From NCBI RefSeq assembly GCF_900009135.1, contig NZ_LT797711.1, forward strand, positions 208,373 through 272,372: 64,000 bases of DNA, read 5' to 3'. Below, piece after piece: positions 24,175-32,430 of the stretch. The position numbers and the translations under genes were made by a program. The notes below the pieces were generated by a model. The model saw only the letters and a list, made by a program, of their open reading frames with translations. It was not told the origin of the DNA and made no database searches. Origin of the DNA: Planktothrix sp. PCC 11201 (GTDB taxonomy: Bacteria; Cyanobacteriota; Cyanobacteriia; Cyanobacteriales; Microcoleaceae). Position 1 is the stretch's first letter, and every line of letters begins with the position of its first letter.

Positions 24175-25443
24175 ATGGAAATGATTTTGCCTTCCACCTT
24201 GAACAAGCATATTTTAGTTGGAATTAGTGGGGGCATTGCAGCTTATAAAGTCTGTGAAATTGTTTCAACTTTAGCGAAAGCTGGGGCTGATGTGCGGGTG
24301 ATTTTGACCGACTCAGCCCAAGAATTTATTACTCCTTTAACCTGCGCGACTCTCTCCCGCCATCGGGCCTATACGGATCAAGAATTCTGGCAACCAACTC
24401 ACGGCCGTCCCTTACATATTCAGTTAGGGGAATGGGCGGATATTTTTTTGATTGCACCCCTGACGGCTAATACCTTAGCTAAATTGGCTACAGGATTTTC
24501 AGATAATTTGCTGACTAATACGGTTTTAGCCTCCAGTTGTCCGGTGTTACTCGCTCCAGCTATGAACCGGGAAATGTGGAAACAAATTTCGGTACAACGC
24601 AATTGGCAAACCCTATTTTTAGATCCTCGGTTTCATGGGATGACCCCCGTCGATGGAATTCTTGCCTGTGATCTTCGGGCTACAAACCCAGGCAATTCCA
24701 CTCGGGAAGGGGTAGGAAGAATGGCAGAACCCAAACAAATATTAGCTCATATTAATTCTTTATTAAATACCAACGGTAAACGAGATTTAATGGGAAAACG
24801 GATATTAATTAGTGCGGGCGGAACCCGGGAACATCTTGATCCGGTGCGGTTTATTGGCAACCCGTCAACGGGGAAAATGGGACTGGCTTTAGTACAAGCG
24901 GCGATTCATCGAGGAGCCTCAGTCACCTTAGTACATGGCCCGATGAATACGGAATTAGTCGCAAATTTACCCGAAGTGGAGTTAGTCTCCGTCACCAGTG
25001 GGGAAGAAATGTATCGGGAGATGCTGACAGGATTTCCCCAAGCGGATATAACGGTAATGGCGGCGGCCGTGGGTGATGTGAAACCGGCGATTTATAGTCA
25101 GGATAAATTGCCCAAAGCCCTTCTACCCACAGAACTGCCATTGGAAACTATTGTTGATATTGTAGCAGAACTGGGAAAAATGAAGCAACCCCACCAAAAA
25201 TTAGTCGGGTTTGCAGCGCAAACAGGGGAAATTGTTAGTCCGGCGGAAGATAAATTACAGCGAAAAAATTTAGATGTTATTGTTGCTAATCCTATCGATT
25301 TAGCTAACGCTGGATTTGGCAGTGAAACCAATCAAGGGATATTATTAAGTCGTCAGGGACAGAAGTTAGAAATTGGGGCTTGCAGCAAGTTACAATTAGC
25401 CCATCAGTTATTTGATTTTATAGCGAACAACTGCTATAACTAA
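24175..25443 (+). CDS. coaBC: Bifunctional CoaBC (phosphopantothenoylcysteine synthetase/decarboxylase)
   Basis: CoaBC joins cysteine to 4'-phosphopantothenate and decarboxylates the product in coenzyme A synthesis. The N-terminal flavoprotein domain (about 10-190) has [10 protein letters not shown], the catalytic His region [12 protein letters not shown] and PAMNREMW. The C-terminal synthetase (about 200-422) has [13 protein letters not shown] and GNPSTGKMG. Between the active-site Cys (ILACD) and GVGRMAEP there are about ten extra residues ([12 protein letters not shown]), whereas the usual form I know is shorter, like ACDRVGVGRM. Function is probably retained. Confidence 0.9.
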   Translation: MEMILPSTLNKHILVGISGGIAAYKVCEIVSTLAKAGADVRVILTDSAQEFITPLTCATLSRHRAYTDQEFWQPTHGRPLHIQLGEWADIFLIAPLTANTLAKLATGFSDNLLTNTVLASSCPVLLAPAMNREMWKQISVQRNWQTLFLDPRFHGMTPVDGILACDLRATNPGNSTREGVGRMAEPKQILAHINSLLNTNGKRDLMGKRILISAGGTREHLDPVRFIGNPSTGKMGLALVQAAIHRGASVTLVHGPMNTELVANLPEVELVSVTSGEEMYREMLTGFPQADITVMAAAVGDVKPAIYSQDKLPKALLPTELPLETIVDIVAELGKMKQPHQKLVGFAAQTGEIVSPAEDKLQRKNLDVIVANPIDLANAGFGSETNQGILLSRQGQKLEIGACSKLQLAHQLFDFIANNCYN

Positions 25444-25472
25444 CAACTAATAACTGATAACTGATAACTAAC
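25444..25472. repeat. CTGATAACTGATAAC short tandem repeat
   Basis: AACTAATAACTGATAACTGATAAC-type units directly follow coaBC. The same word is repeated at 25621-25654, flanking the TIR element, and elsewhere in the window. Confidence 0.6.
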
Positions 25473-25478
25473 AATTGA

Positions 25479-25620
25479 TATAGCGCTACGCATTACAGTT
25501 AGGACACTTTTGAGTCCCTATTCCCTATTCCCTATTCCCTATTCCCTATTCCCTATTCCCTATTCCCTATTCCCTATTCCCTATTCCCTATTCCCTATTC
25601 TAAGAGTGCCTAGGGCTATA
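25479..25620. mobile_element. MITE-like element carrying a 12-copy heptamer array
   Basis: TATAGC (25479-25484) and GCTATA (25615-25620) flank imperfect inner inverted repeats (TTAGGACACTTTTGAG against CTAAGAGTGCCTA). The centre is about 12 tandem copies of ATTCCCT (25515-25600). It is non-coding and lies between coaBC and the GGDEF-EAL gene. Confidence 0.6.
25515..25600. repeat. (ATTCCCT)n heptamer array
   Basis: About 12 uninterrupted copies of the 7-mer ATTCCCT/GGGAATA. Such short tandemly repeated sequences are known from filamentous cyanobacteria and vary in copy number. Confidence 0.9.
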
Positions 25621-25654
25621 ACTAGCAACTGATAACTAATAACTGATAACTGAT
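25621..25654. repeat. ACTGATAACT repeat abutting a start codon
   Basis: Repeated ACTGATAACT units end exactly at the ATG of the GGDEF-EAL gene (25655), so the immediate leader of that gene, including any ribosome binding site, is repeat sequence. Confidence 0.6.
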
Positions 25655-27970
25655 ATGCCAAGATCCCACAATCCTCAGTTTTTAACAGAAAATAGAGTTT
25701 TCCGTGTTGATGATCAAAGCAGTCTTATTAAACAAACAGAAGCAGAATTGCAACAACAAAAGCTAGATTTTCAGGTGGTTAACCGGGCACTGGCGGTATT
25801 AAGTGCTTGTACTCAAGCTGTGATCCGCGCTACCGATGAAATGACGCTCCTGCAAACCCTTTGCGAGTTAATTACCCAAGAAGCAGCCTATCGTATGGCT
25901 TGGGTGGCTTACGTTTGCCAGGATCAGGCTAAAAGCGTCAAAGCAATGGCTTGGGCGGGTTATGAAGCCGATTACTTAAAAACCCTGAATATTACCTGGG
26001 CGGATACCGAGCGAGGTATGGGCCCCACGGGACGGGTAATTCGTTCTGGACATCCGGTAGCTTGCCAAAATATGCTCCATGACCCCAATTTTGCCCCCTG
26101 GCGCGAAGCCGCCCAACAGCGTGGCTATCAATCCTCCATAGTGCTTCCTATGCTTAATAATGGCGAAGTATTTGGGACTTTGAATATTTACTCCGCCGAA
26201 GCCTATGCTTTTAATCCCAGAGAGGTTGAACTATTAACACAACTCACAGATAGTCTGAGTTTTGGAATTATAGCATTACGCGCTGAACAATCCCTACGAG
26301 AAAACGAACAACGCTATCGTTTATTAGCGGAAAATATTAGTGATTTAGTCTGTATTCAAGATCTGGATCGCCGTTATCTCTACCTGAGTCCTTCCTGCGA
26401 ATCTTTACTCGGTTATGGTTATGAGGAATTAATTGGAGAAGACCCCTATATTCTATTCCATCCCGATGACCGCGATCGCATTGCTGAAGAATTTTGCGCT
26501 GCAATTTTAGGTAAAAACAATATTTCTATAACCTATCGCATTAGTCAGAAATCAGGAAACTATATTTGGTTAGAAACTTTAACAAAACCAATTTTAGATG
26601 AGGCGGGTCAGGTCGTTCAAATCCAAACAACTTCTAGGGATATCACAGAAAGAATTTTAGTCCAAGAGCGTTTCAAATATGAAGCCCTACATGATGCCCT
26701 AACGGGTTTACCTAATCGAAATCTCCTGATGGAAAGGCTCAAATTAGGGATGAACCGGATTCACAATTTTGAAGGCTATCACTTTGCCCTTTTATTCCTC
26801 GATCTCGACCGATTCAAAGTGATTAATGACAGTCTAGGACATTTAGTAGGGGATCAGTTATTGATCGCTATAGCGCGTAAGTTTCAGTCGATTTTGCGCT
26901 CAACCGATCTTGTCACTAGAATCGGTGGTGATGAGTTTGTAATATTATTAGATGAAATTAAAGATATTCAAGAAGCAATTAGAGCGACTGAGAAGATTTT
27001 TAAAGCCTTAGCTTGCCCATTAATCATCGAAGAAAGGGAAATTCATGTAAGTACAAGTATTGGGATTGTGTTTGGGACAAAAGACTATATTCGAGCCTCG
27101 GATATACTACGCGATGCCGATATTGCCATGTATCGTGCCAAAAATCAAGGTAAGGCTAGATATGAAATTTTTGATCGAGAAATGCACGCGATCGCTATTA
27201 ATCGACTCCAGTTAGAAAATGATCTTCGTAGAGCGATTGAACAACAACAATTTTTAGTTTATTATCAACCAATTATTGATATTTATAATCATCGCCTCAT
27301 AGGATTTGAGGCATTAATCCGTTGGCAACATCCCACTCGCGGGTTTATTTGTCCCGCAGAATTTATTCCTTTAGCCGAAGAAACTAACTTAATTTTAGCG
27401 ATTGATAGTTGGATGTTATCCACCGCTTGTCAACAACTCGCAACCTGGAACAAAAAATTTCCCAGTCGCCAACCTCTGAAGATTAGTATTAATCTTTCGG
27501 CTCAGGATTTTCGCAAAGTTAATTTAATCGAAGAAATTGATACTATTTTAAAAGAAACGGGTTTAGAAGGGAATGCAATAACCTTAGAAATTACCGAAAG
27601 TATGTTAATTGAAGATATTAATAAAACCATTTATGTCTTGAAAGAAATTAAGTCTCGAAATATTGAAATTAGTATTGATGATTTTGGTACGGGATATTCC
27701 TCTCTTAATTATCTTCATCGTTTTCCTGTGGATCATTTGAAAATTGATTATTCTTTTGTGAGTCAGATGCAGAAAGAAAACCGTAATTATCAAGTTGTGA
27801 GTACCATTATTGATTTAGGTCATCATCTGGGTTTAGCTATTGTTGCTGAAGGGATTGAAACATCCCAACAAATGCAATGGTTACGGGAACTGGACTGCGA
27901 ATTTGGTCAAGGTTATTTATTTGCTAAACCTTTATCTGCTCAAGACATTGAAATCAAATTTTTAACCTAA
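25655..27970 (+). CDS. GAF-PAS-GGDEF-EAL cyclic-di-GMP signalling protein
   Basis: The 771-residue protein has a GAF domain (about 55-210), a PAS domain with PAC (about 218-335, LENISDLVCIQDLD-like start), GGDEF (about 340-505) and EAL (about 515-771). Both catalytic signatures are intact: GGDEF at 424-428 with an RSTD I-site at 415-418, and EAL at 552-554 followed by DDFGTGYSSL and QGYLFAKPL. It could make or degrade cyclic di-GMP; the balance cannot be read from sequence. The GAF lacks a Cys-His bilin dyad. A MITE-like element starts 9 bp after the stop. Confidence 0.9.
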   Translation: MPRSHNPQFLTENRVFRVDDQSSLIKQTEAELQQQKLDFQVVNRALAVLSACTQAVIRATDEMTLLQTLCELITQEAAYRMAWVAYVCQDQAKSVKAMAWAGYEADYLKTLNITWADTERGMGPTGRVIRSGHPVACQNMLHDPNFAPWREAAQQRGYQSSIVLPMLNNGEVFGTLNIYSAEAYAFNPREVELLTQLTDSLSFGIIALRAEQSLRENEQRYRLLAENISDLVCIQDLDRRYLYLSPSCESLLGYGYEELIGEDPYILFHPDDRDRIAEEFCAAILGKNNISITYRISQKSGNYIWLETLTKPILDEAGQVVQIQTTSRDITERILVQERFKYEALHDALTGLPNRNLLMERLKLGMNRIHNFEGYHFALLFLDLDRFKVINDSLGHLVGDQLLIAIARKFQSILRSTDLVTRIGGDEFVILLDEIKDIQEAIRATEKIFKALACPLIIEEREIHVSTSIGIVFGTKDYIRASDILRDADIAMYRAKNQGKARYEIFDREMHAIAINRLQLENDLRRAIEQQQFLVYYQPIIDIYNHRLIGFEALIRWQHPTRGFICPAEFIPLAEETNLILAIDSWMLSTACQQLATWNKKFPSRQPLKISINLSAQDFRKVNLIEEIDTILKETGLEGNAITLEITESMLIEDINKTIYVLKEIKSRNIEISIDDFGTGYSSLNYLHRFPVDHLKIDYSFVSQMQKENRNYQVVSTIIDLGHHLGLAIVAEGIETSQQMQWLRELDCEFGQGYLFAKPLSAQDIEIKFLT

Positions 27971-27978
27971 ATAAGAAA

Positions 27979-28122
27979 TATAGCAAGAGGCAATAGGGAA
28001 TAGGGAATAGGGAATAGGGAATAGGGAATAGGGAATAGGCAATGGGCAATAGGTAAATACTTACTATGAGCAGATTTTAGCTTTCAAGAATGTCCGTCCT
28101 AATAGATGCAGCAACTGCTATA
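27979..28122. mobile_element. MITE-like element, copy B with expanded heptamers
   Basis: TATAGCA (27979-27985) and TGCTATA (28116-28122) bound a copy of the element at 21258-21362. Most of the 39-bp length difference is extra GGGAATA heptamers near the left end; a GTCC duplication is also seen. It separates the convergent EAL and WD40 genes. Confidence 0.65.
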
Positions 28123-28167
28123 TATAGTGGGGAATGGGGAATAGTAAGCATGGACTATTATTATATT

Positions 28168-31100
28168 CTAAGGCTGATGGAGTAATAAGTTTGTTTCCTG
28201 ATTTTGAAAATTACATTCCTTTCCCCTTAGAATATTATGGGTTAAATAATCTCGAACAAAATTACACCCATAACTCAATAAATCCAAATTCAAAACATTT
28301 TCAACATTCCATAAAATTAAAGTATTATCTTCACCAACCGATGCCACAAACGTACCATCAGGACTATAGGCTAACCCCCGAATTGCCGCACTATGTCCCC
28401 GTAGGGTGGTGAGTTCCTTTCCTTCCAACGTCCATAACTTCACCGTATTGTCAACACTACCCGATGCTAGTCTATCTCCCCTGGGACTAAACGCCACCCC
28501 CCAAACCGCCGCCGTGTGACCTTCCAGGGTTCTCAATAAAGTTCCATCCCGTTTCCAGAGTTTAACTGTATTATCGGCACTTCCCGACGCCAACATTTCA
28601 CCGTTAGGACTCCATGCCACCCGCCACACAGCCGTTTCATGACCCTTGAATGTTCTCAGTAAAGTACCATCTGATTTCCACAATTTAACGGTTCCATCGG
28701 CACTTGCAGAAGCCAACCACCGACCATCGGGACTAAAAACTACCTGCCATACCGTCGCCTGATGTCCGGTCAAGGTTTTCAGTAAAGTACCCTCTCGGTT
28801 CCAGAGTTTAATGGTATTATCCTCCCCTCCTGAAGCGATAATCTGAGCATCGGGACTCAAGGCGACAGCCCAGACTAAAGCCGTATGCCCAACTAACCTC
28901 TTGACTAAGGTTCCGTCCCGTTTCCACAACGTCACCGTATTATTATTACTGGCTGCAACAATCCATTTTTGATCCCGACTCAAATCAACGGCGACTGACC
29001 CCCTAAGCTCACTTTTCAGAGTTTTTAACAGTTGACCTTGACGGTTCCAGATCTTCACCCAACCGTCCACGGTTCCCGTGACAATGGTCTGACCATCCTG
29101 ACTAATATCAACACCCCAAACCCCTCCCTGATAAGGATTAATCATCGTTCGGAAGGGATTTTGACTTTGCCACAGTCGCACACCATTTTCTGCCCCCGCC
29201 GAGGCAATAAACTGACCATCAGCACTCCAATCCAAGCCCCAAATGACTCCGAGATGTCCTTTCAGGGTATTCAGAGGTGTGCCGTCCCGTCGCCATAACT
29301 TAATGGTTTTATCCACACTCCCAGAAGCGAGGGTCTGACCATCGGGACTCCAAGCCACACCATAAACAGCAGCACTATGACCTTCTAGGGTTCTGAGCAA
29401 AGTCCCATCAAGTTTCCACAATTTAACGGTTTTGTCAGCACTAGCCGATGCCAGAGTTTGACTATCGGGACTAAAAGCCACCGACACCACTAACCCGGGA
29501 TGACCCCGAAAGGTTCGCGAGATAGTCCCATCGGATTTCCACAATTTAATGGTTTTGTCGAAACCTCCAGCCGCTATCCATTGACCATCGGGACTCCAAG
29601 CCACCCCCCAAACCCCTTCTCCCCGTTGCTCAAGGGTTTTGAGTAACCTCCCATCCCGCCGCCATACCTTCACCGCCCCGTCCATACTACTAGAAACAAT
29701 CTGCTCACCATCGGGACTAAAGGCCACGCCCCAGACCCCAATTCCATTCCCCGCAAAGGTATTTAACAGTGTGCCATCTCGTTTCCACAGTTTAACTGTA
29801 CCATCATCACCCCCGGAAGCAATAAATTGACTATCGGGACTAAAATTAAGGGTTCTAACGGTTCCTTGATGACCTTTGAGGGTGGCCACGGACTGACCGT
29901 CCCGTCCCCAAAGTTTGATCTTTTTATCCACACTCCCAGAAGCAATTAAAGAACTATCAGGACTGATATCAACGGTCATCACCGCCGCTTTATGACCCAA
30001 TAAACGGTTATATTCATCGGTTTCATAAACCGCTTGTCGCAGCACATTTTTAACTTGATCCTGAATAGTTATATCAGTTTTTTGGAGGTTTTGGAGACGA
30101 TGTTTAGCTTTGATGGCTTCAATTAAAGCATCTAAACGACGGTTAGAAACAAAGAGTCCATCGGAGGCGGAAACCAGGGCTTGAATTTCACTCAGTCGCG
30201 CTTGATATTCACTCAACAGTGAACGTCGATATTGAATATAACTGGTAATCCCTAAACCACAGGCAATTAATAAAGCAAAACTTACCGCTATTAGTAAATT
30301 TTTTTGACGTTTTGCTGCCTGTTCTTCTTGAGTTAATCTGGCTTTAACTTCTTGGGTTCTTTGAGCTTCTAAAACCAGTTGTACTTCCTGTCTATCTGCT
30401 TCTACACTAGCTGCTAAAAATTGATAGTCTAAATCACTTAAACTTTTGCCCATCGCCCAGGTTTGAGCGTCTTTTAATGCTTGTCCTCGTAATAGGCGGG
30501 ATTCATCGGTTCTTCCTGTCAAAACCCAAGCGTCTAAAACCTGAGAATAGGGTCGCAGTTGCCCTAATTGTTTTTCGACCCAGGACTGATTAAAGACTTC
30601 TTGATAAATGCGATTTTTGATTTGTAAGTAGCCTTGTTTTTTAATTAATAATCCTGATAATAAAAGTTCTGTTTGTTCGGGACTATCATCGGTTATAATT
30701 GGGGTATTTTGTAAAACTTGTTGATAAACACCGAGTAATCTTCCGGCCCGTTGTTCATTTCTCAAAAGGCGATCACAGATAGTTTTTAAATGTTCCGGTT
30801 CGTCCTGACTTTCCCAATGTTCAATAATTTGCGATCGCACTAAATTTTCTATCCAAAAAGATTCCGAACCCAGGGGAGGAATTAAATTTTGAGAAATAGA
30901 ATTCTGTATGGCAAAATCAACTAATTGACAGAGTTTTTGGGTTAAAAAAGGTTGTCCCCCCGTCCAAGCAATAATTTGTTTTACGATTAAATGGGCTTGG
31001 GTAATTTTTCCTTCTAATTCTTTTGCTAAAGATAACGCTTCTTCTGCCGTAAAACCACATAAGTTAATCGCTTGACCAATATTAAAAGGAGTCCGAGTTT

Positions 31101-31680
31101 TATCTAAAATTAAATTACTGGGAGTGGCGACACCAAATAAGGCAAAAGTAATCCGTTTATACCCAGGATTAATCGCTCTTTGATTATAACAATAACGAAT
31201 CAGAGCAAAAAAATCATCAATGGGAAAATTCAGGCTTAAAACACTATCAATTTCATCAATAAAAATACAAAGCTGTTGTTCAGGAAATTGCTGAAATAAT
31301 AATTCCTCAATAAAATCACTGAGTCGCTGTAATAACGAAACATCTTCCCGTTCTTTCCACCAAGTTTTTAAATTAATTTTTCCTACACAATTAAACCCTC
31401 TACACAAATCTCCAACAATCCCTTTATACCATTGTAAGGGAGTAATTTGTTGACTCCCAATCCGAGTCATATCCAGAATTGTACAGCTATATCCCTCTTT
31501 TTCCAGTCGGGATTTCGCTCGCACCATTAAGGAAGATTTCCCCATTTGTCGAGCATTAAAAACATAGCAGAAATTCCCGGCTTTGAGTGCGGTATAAAGT
31601 TGTTCATCCGCCCGACGCTGAATATAGGTTGGGTTATTCTGATCTAAACTCCCCCCAACTTGATATGGACTGGAAATCAT
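28168..31680 (-). CDS. AAA-like ATPase with 14 WD40 repeats
   Basis: The 1170-residue protein starts with an AAA-like (AAA_35) domain: Walker A variant NARQMGKSSLM (about 42-52) and Walker B CIFIDEIDS (about 139-147). A single membrane segment, LIAVSFALLIACGLGITSYI, lies near residue 470 after a charged coiled coil. From about 560 I count 14 WD40 units, each like HTAAVWGVAFSPRGD and ASGSVDNTVKLW, enough for two seven-bladed propellers. Blades 3, 4, 8 and 9 lack the usual GH dipeptide. The C-terminal LLSYGCNFVRDYL is a tail motif seen in similar cyanobacterial proteins. A membrane-anchored scaffold or signalling ATPase is inferred; the ligand is unknown. Confidence 0.85.
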   Translation of the reverse strand: MISSPYQVGGSLDQNNPTYIQRRADEQLYTALKAGNFCYVFNARQMGKSSLMVRAKSRLEKEGYSCTILDMTRIGSQQITPLQWYKGIVGDLCRGFNCVGKINLKTWWKEREDVSLLQRLSDFIEELLFQQFPEQQLCIFIDEIDSVLSLNFPIDDFFALIRYCYNQRAINPGYKRITFALFGVATPSNLILDKTRTPFNIGQAINLCGFTAEEALSLAKELEGKITQAHLIVKQIIAWTGGQPFLTQKLCQLVDFAIQNSISQNLIPPLGSESFWIENLVRSQIIEHWESQDEPEHLKTICDRLLRNEQRAGRLLGVYQQVLQNTPIITDDSPEQTELLLSGLLIKKQGYLQIKNRIYQEVFNQSWVEKQLGQLRPYSQVLDAWVLTGRTDESRLLRGQALKDAQTWAMGKSLSDLDYQFLAASVEADRQEVQLVLEAQRTQEVKARLTQEEQAAKRQKNLLIAVSFALLIACGLGITSYIQYRRSLLSEYQARLSEIQALVSASDGLFVSNRRLDALIEAIKAKHRLQNLQKTDITIQDQVKNVLRQAVYETDEYNRLLGHKAAVMTVDISPDSSLIASGSVDKKIKLWGRDGQSVATLKGHQGTVRTLNFSPDSQFIASGGDDGTVKLWKRDGTLLNTFAGNGIGVWGVAFSPDGEQIVSSSMDGAVKVWRRDGRLLKTLEQRGEGVWGVAWSPDGQWIAAGGFDKTIKLWKSDGTISRTFRGHPGLVVSVAFSPDSQTLASASADKTVKLWKLDGTLLRTLEGHSAAVYGVAWSPDGQTLASGSVDKTIKLWRRDGTPLNTLKGHLGVIWGLDWSADGQFIASAGAENGVRLWQSQNPFRTMINPYQGGVWGVDISQDGQTIVTGTVDGWVKIWNRQGQLLKTLKSELRGSVAVDLSRDQKWIVAASNNNTVTLWKRDGTLVKRLVGHTALVWAVALSPDAQIIASGGEDNTIKLWNREGTLLKTLTGHQATVWQVVFSPDGRWLASASADGTVKLWKSDGTLLRTFKGHETAVWRVAWSPNGEMLASGSADNTVKLWKRDGTLLRTLEGHTAAVWGVAFSPRGDRLASGSVDNTVKLWTLEGKELTTLRGHSAAIRGLAYSPDGTFVASVGEDNTLILWNVENVLNLDLLSYGCNFVRDYLTHNILRGKECNFQNQETNLLLHQP

Positions 31681-31717
31681 AAGTAAGCACAGACTTGATT
31701 TTGAGCGAGTGTCTAGC

Positions 31718-31790
31718 GGGTTTTTGGCTAACCCTTTAAGGATTTACGTCTCTTAAGAATCCCCGCCGTTTTACGGCGCGGGAGTGTCAA
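31718..31790 (+). mobile_element. Possible solo right end / reRNA-like remnant of an IS605-family element
   Basis: Two hairpins are visible: GGGTT/AACCC (31718-31734) and a 9-bp stem with one bulged C, CCCCGCCGT/ACGGCGCGGG (31761-31782), followed by AGTGTCAA. The stretch AAGAATCCCCG...GGAGTGTCAA resembles what I remember of the 3' ends of cyanobacterial IS200/IS605 elements, where it also forms the end of the TnpB guide RNA. No tnpA or tnpB frame is present here. Confidence 0.4.
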
Positions 31791-32001
31791 TTGGATTGAA
31801 AAAGATTAGGCTAGTTTTATCCCCGGTTTCAGTCCCCTCACCCCAAGCCCCAGGGCTGTTTCATTTTAAGAAAAAAGCTAAAATGATGGGTTGATAGGGA
31901 GATAGGGAAATGGGAGAGATTAACACAACCCTGGAATAATAGACCAACGGCGGTAAAACCTTTTCCTCCGGTGTTGCGGTGTTCCCAACTATAACAGTTT
32001 A

Positions 32002-32029
32002 CCCATTCCCCATTCCCCATTCCCCATTC
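32002..32029. repeat. (CCATTCC)n heptamer array
   Basis: About four copies of the GGGGAAT/ATTCCCC heptamer variant, about 25 bp beyond the 3' end of the ferredoxin gene. Confidence 0.75.
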
Positions 32030-32054
32030 GTAATTACCTATAAATATCCCCTCT

Positions 32055-32363
32055 TTACTTCCGTTTTTGCGGTTTAGTTTGAACACTAATAGGGCCATTA
32101 ACAATAGTTTGACAGGCCAATCTATAGCTATCGGGTTTTTTCTTAAGAATACGCGCTTCAACTTCCGTGCGGGCAGGAAGATTATCTATCCCTTCGACAA
32201 TTTCCACAATACAAGTCCCACACTGACCATAACCGCCACAGTTCATCATTTTGCCCGTGAAGGTATATAAGTCAATCTGGTTTTCTAGGGCTTTAATTCT
32301 GAGATTGGCCCCATCCGCAGCAATGATTTCCTTGTTTTCACTCACGAATCTGATATTACCCAT
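32055..32363 (-). CDS. 2Fe-2S ferredoxin
   Basis: The 102-residue protein has the plant/adrenodoxin-type ligand spacing: [12 protein letters not shown] (three Cys, about 42-50) and a fourth Cys in YRLACQT (about 84). The CxxxxCxxC spacing fits a [2Fe-2S] cluster. This is not the main photosynthetic ferredoxin PetF; it is likely a specialised electron carrier. It lies 67 bp before the TolC gene's 3' end on the same strand. Confidence 0.85.
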   Translation of the reverse strand: MGNIRFVSENKEIIAADGANLRIKALENQIDLYTFTGKMMNCGGYGQCGTCIVEIVEGIDNLPARTEVEARILKKKPDSYRLACQTIVNGPISVQTKPQKRK

Positions 32364-32430
32364 TTTGATGTCCTAGCTGCATTAACATAGCGTCTCTTTC
32401 AAATTATTACAAAAAGTTAACATTTCAACC

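Larger units (their letters stand above)
31681..32054. other. Gene-free stretch with mobile-element and heptamer repeats
   Basis: This 374-bp region upstream of the WD40 gene holds a structured GC-rich segment like an IS605-type right end (31718-31790) and a CCATTCC heptamer array (32002-32029). A short minus-strand frame here (31838-32161) is repeat-derived and overlaps the ferredoxin gene; it is not counted as a gene. Confidence 0.5.

Noticed and set aside
25515..25600. Regular tandem repeat that could suggest a CRISPR array
   Set aside because: The units are 7-bp, contiguous and without spacers, so this is a heptamer microsatellite.
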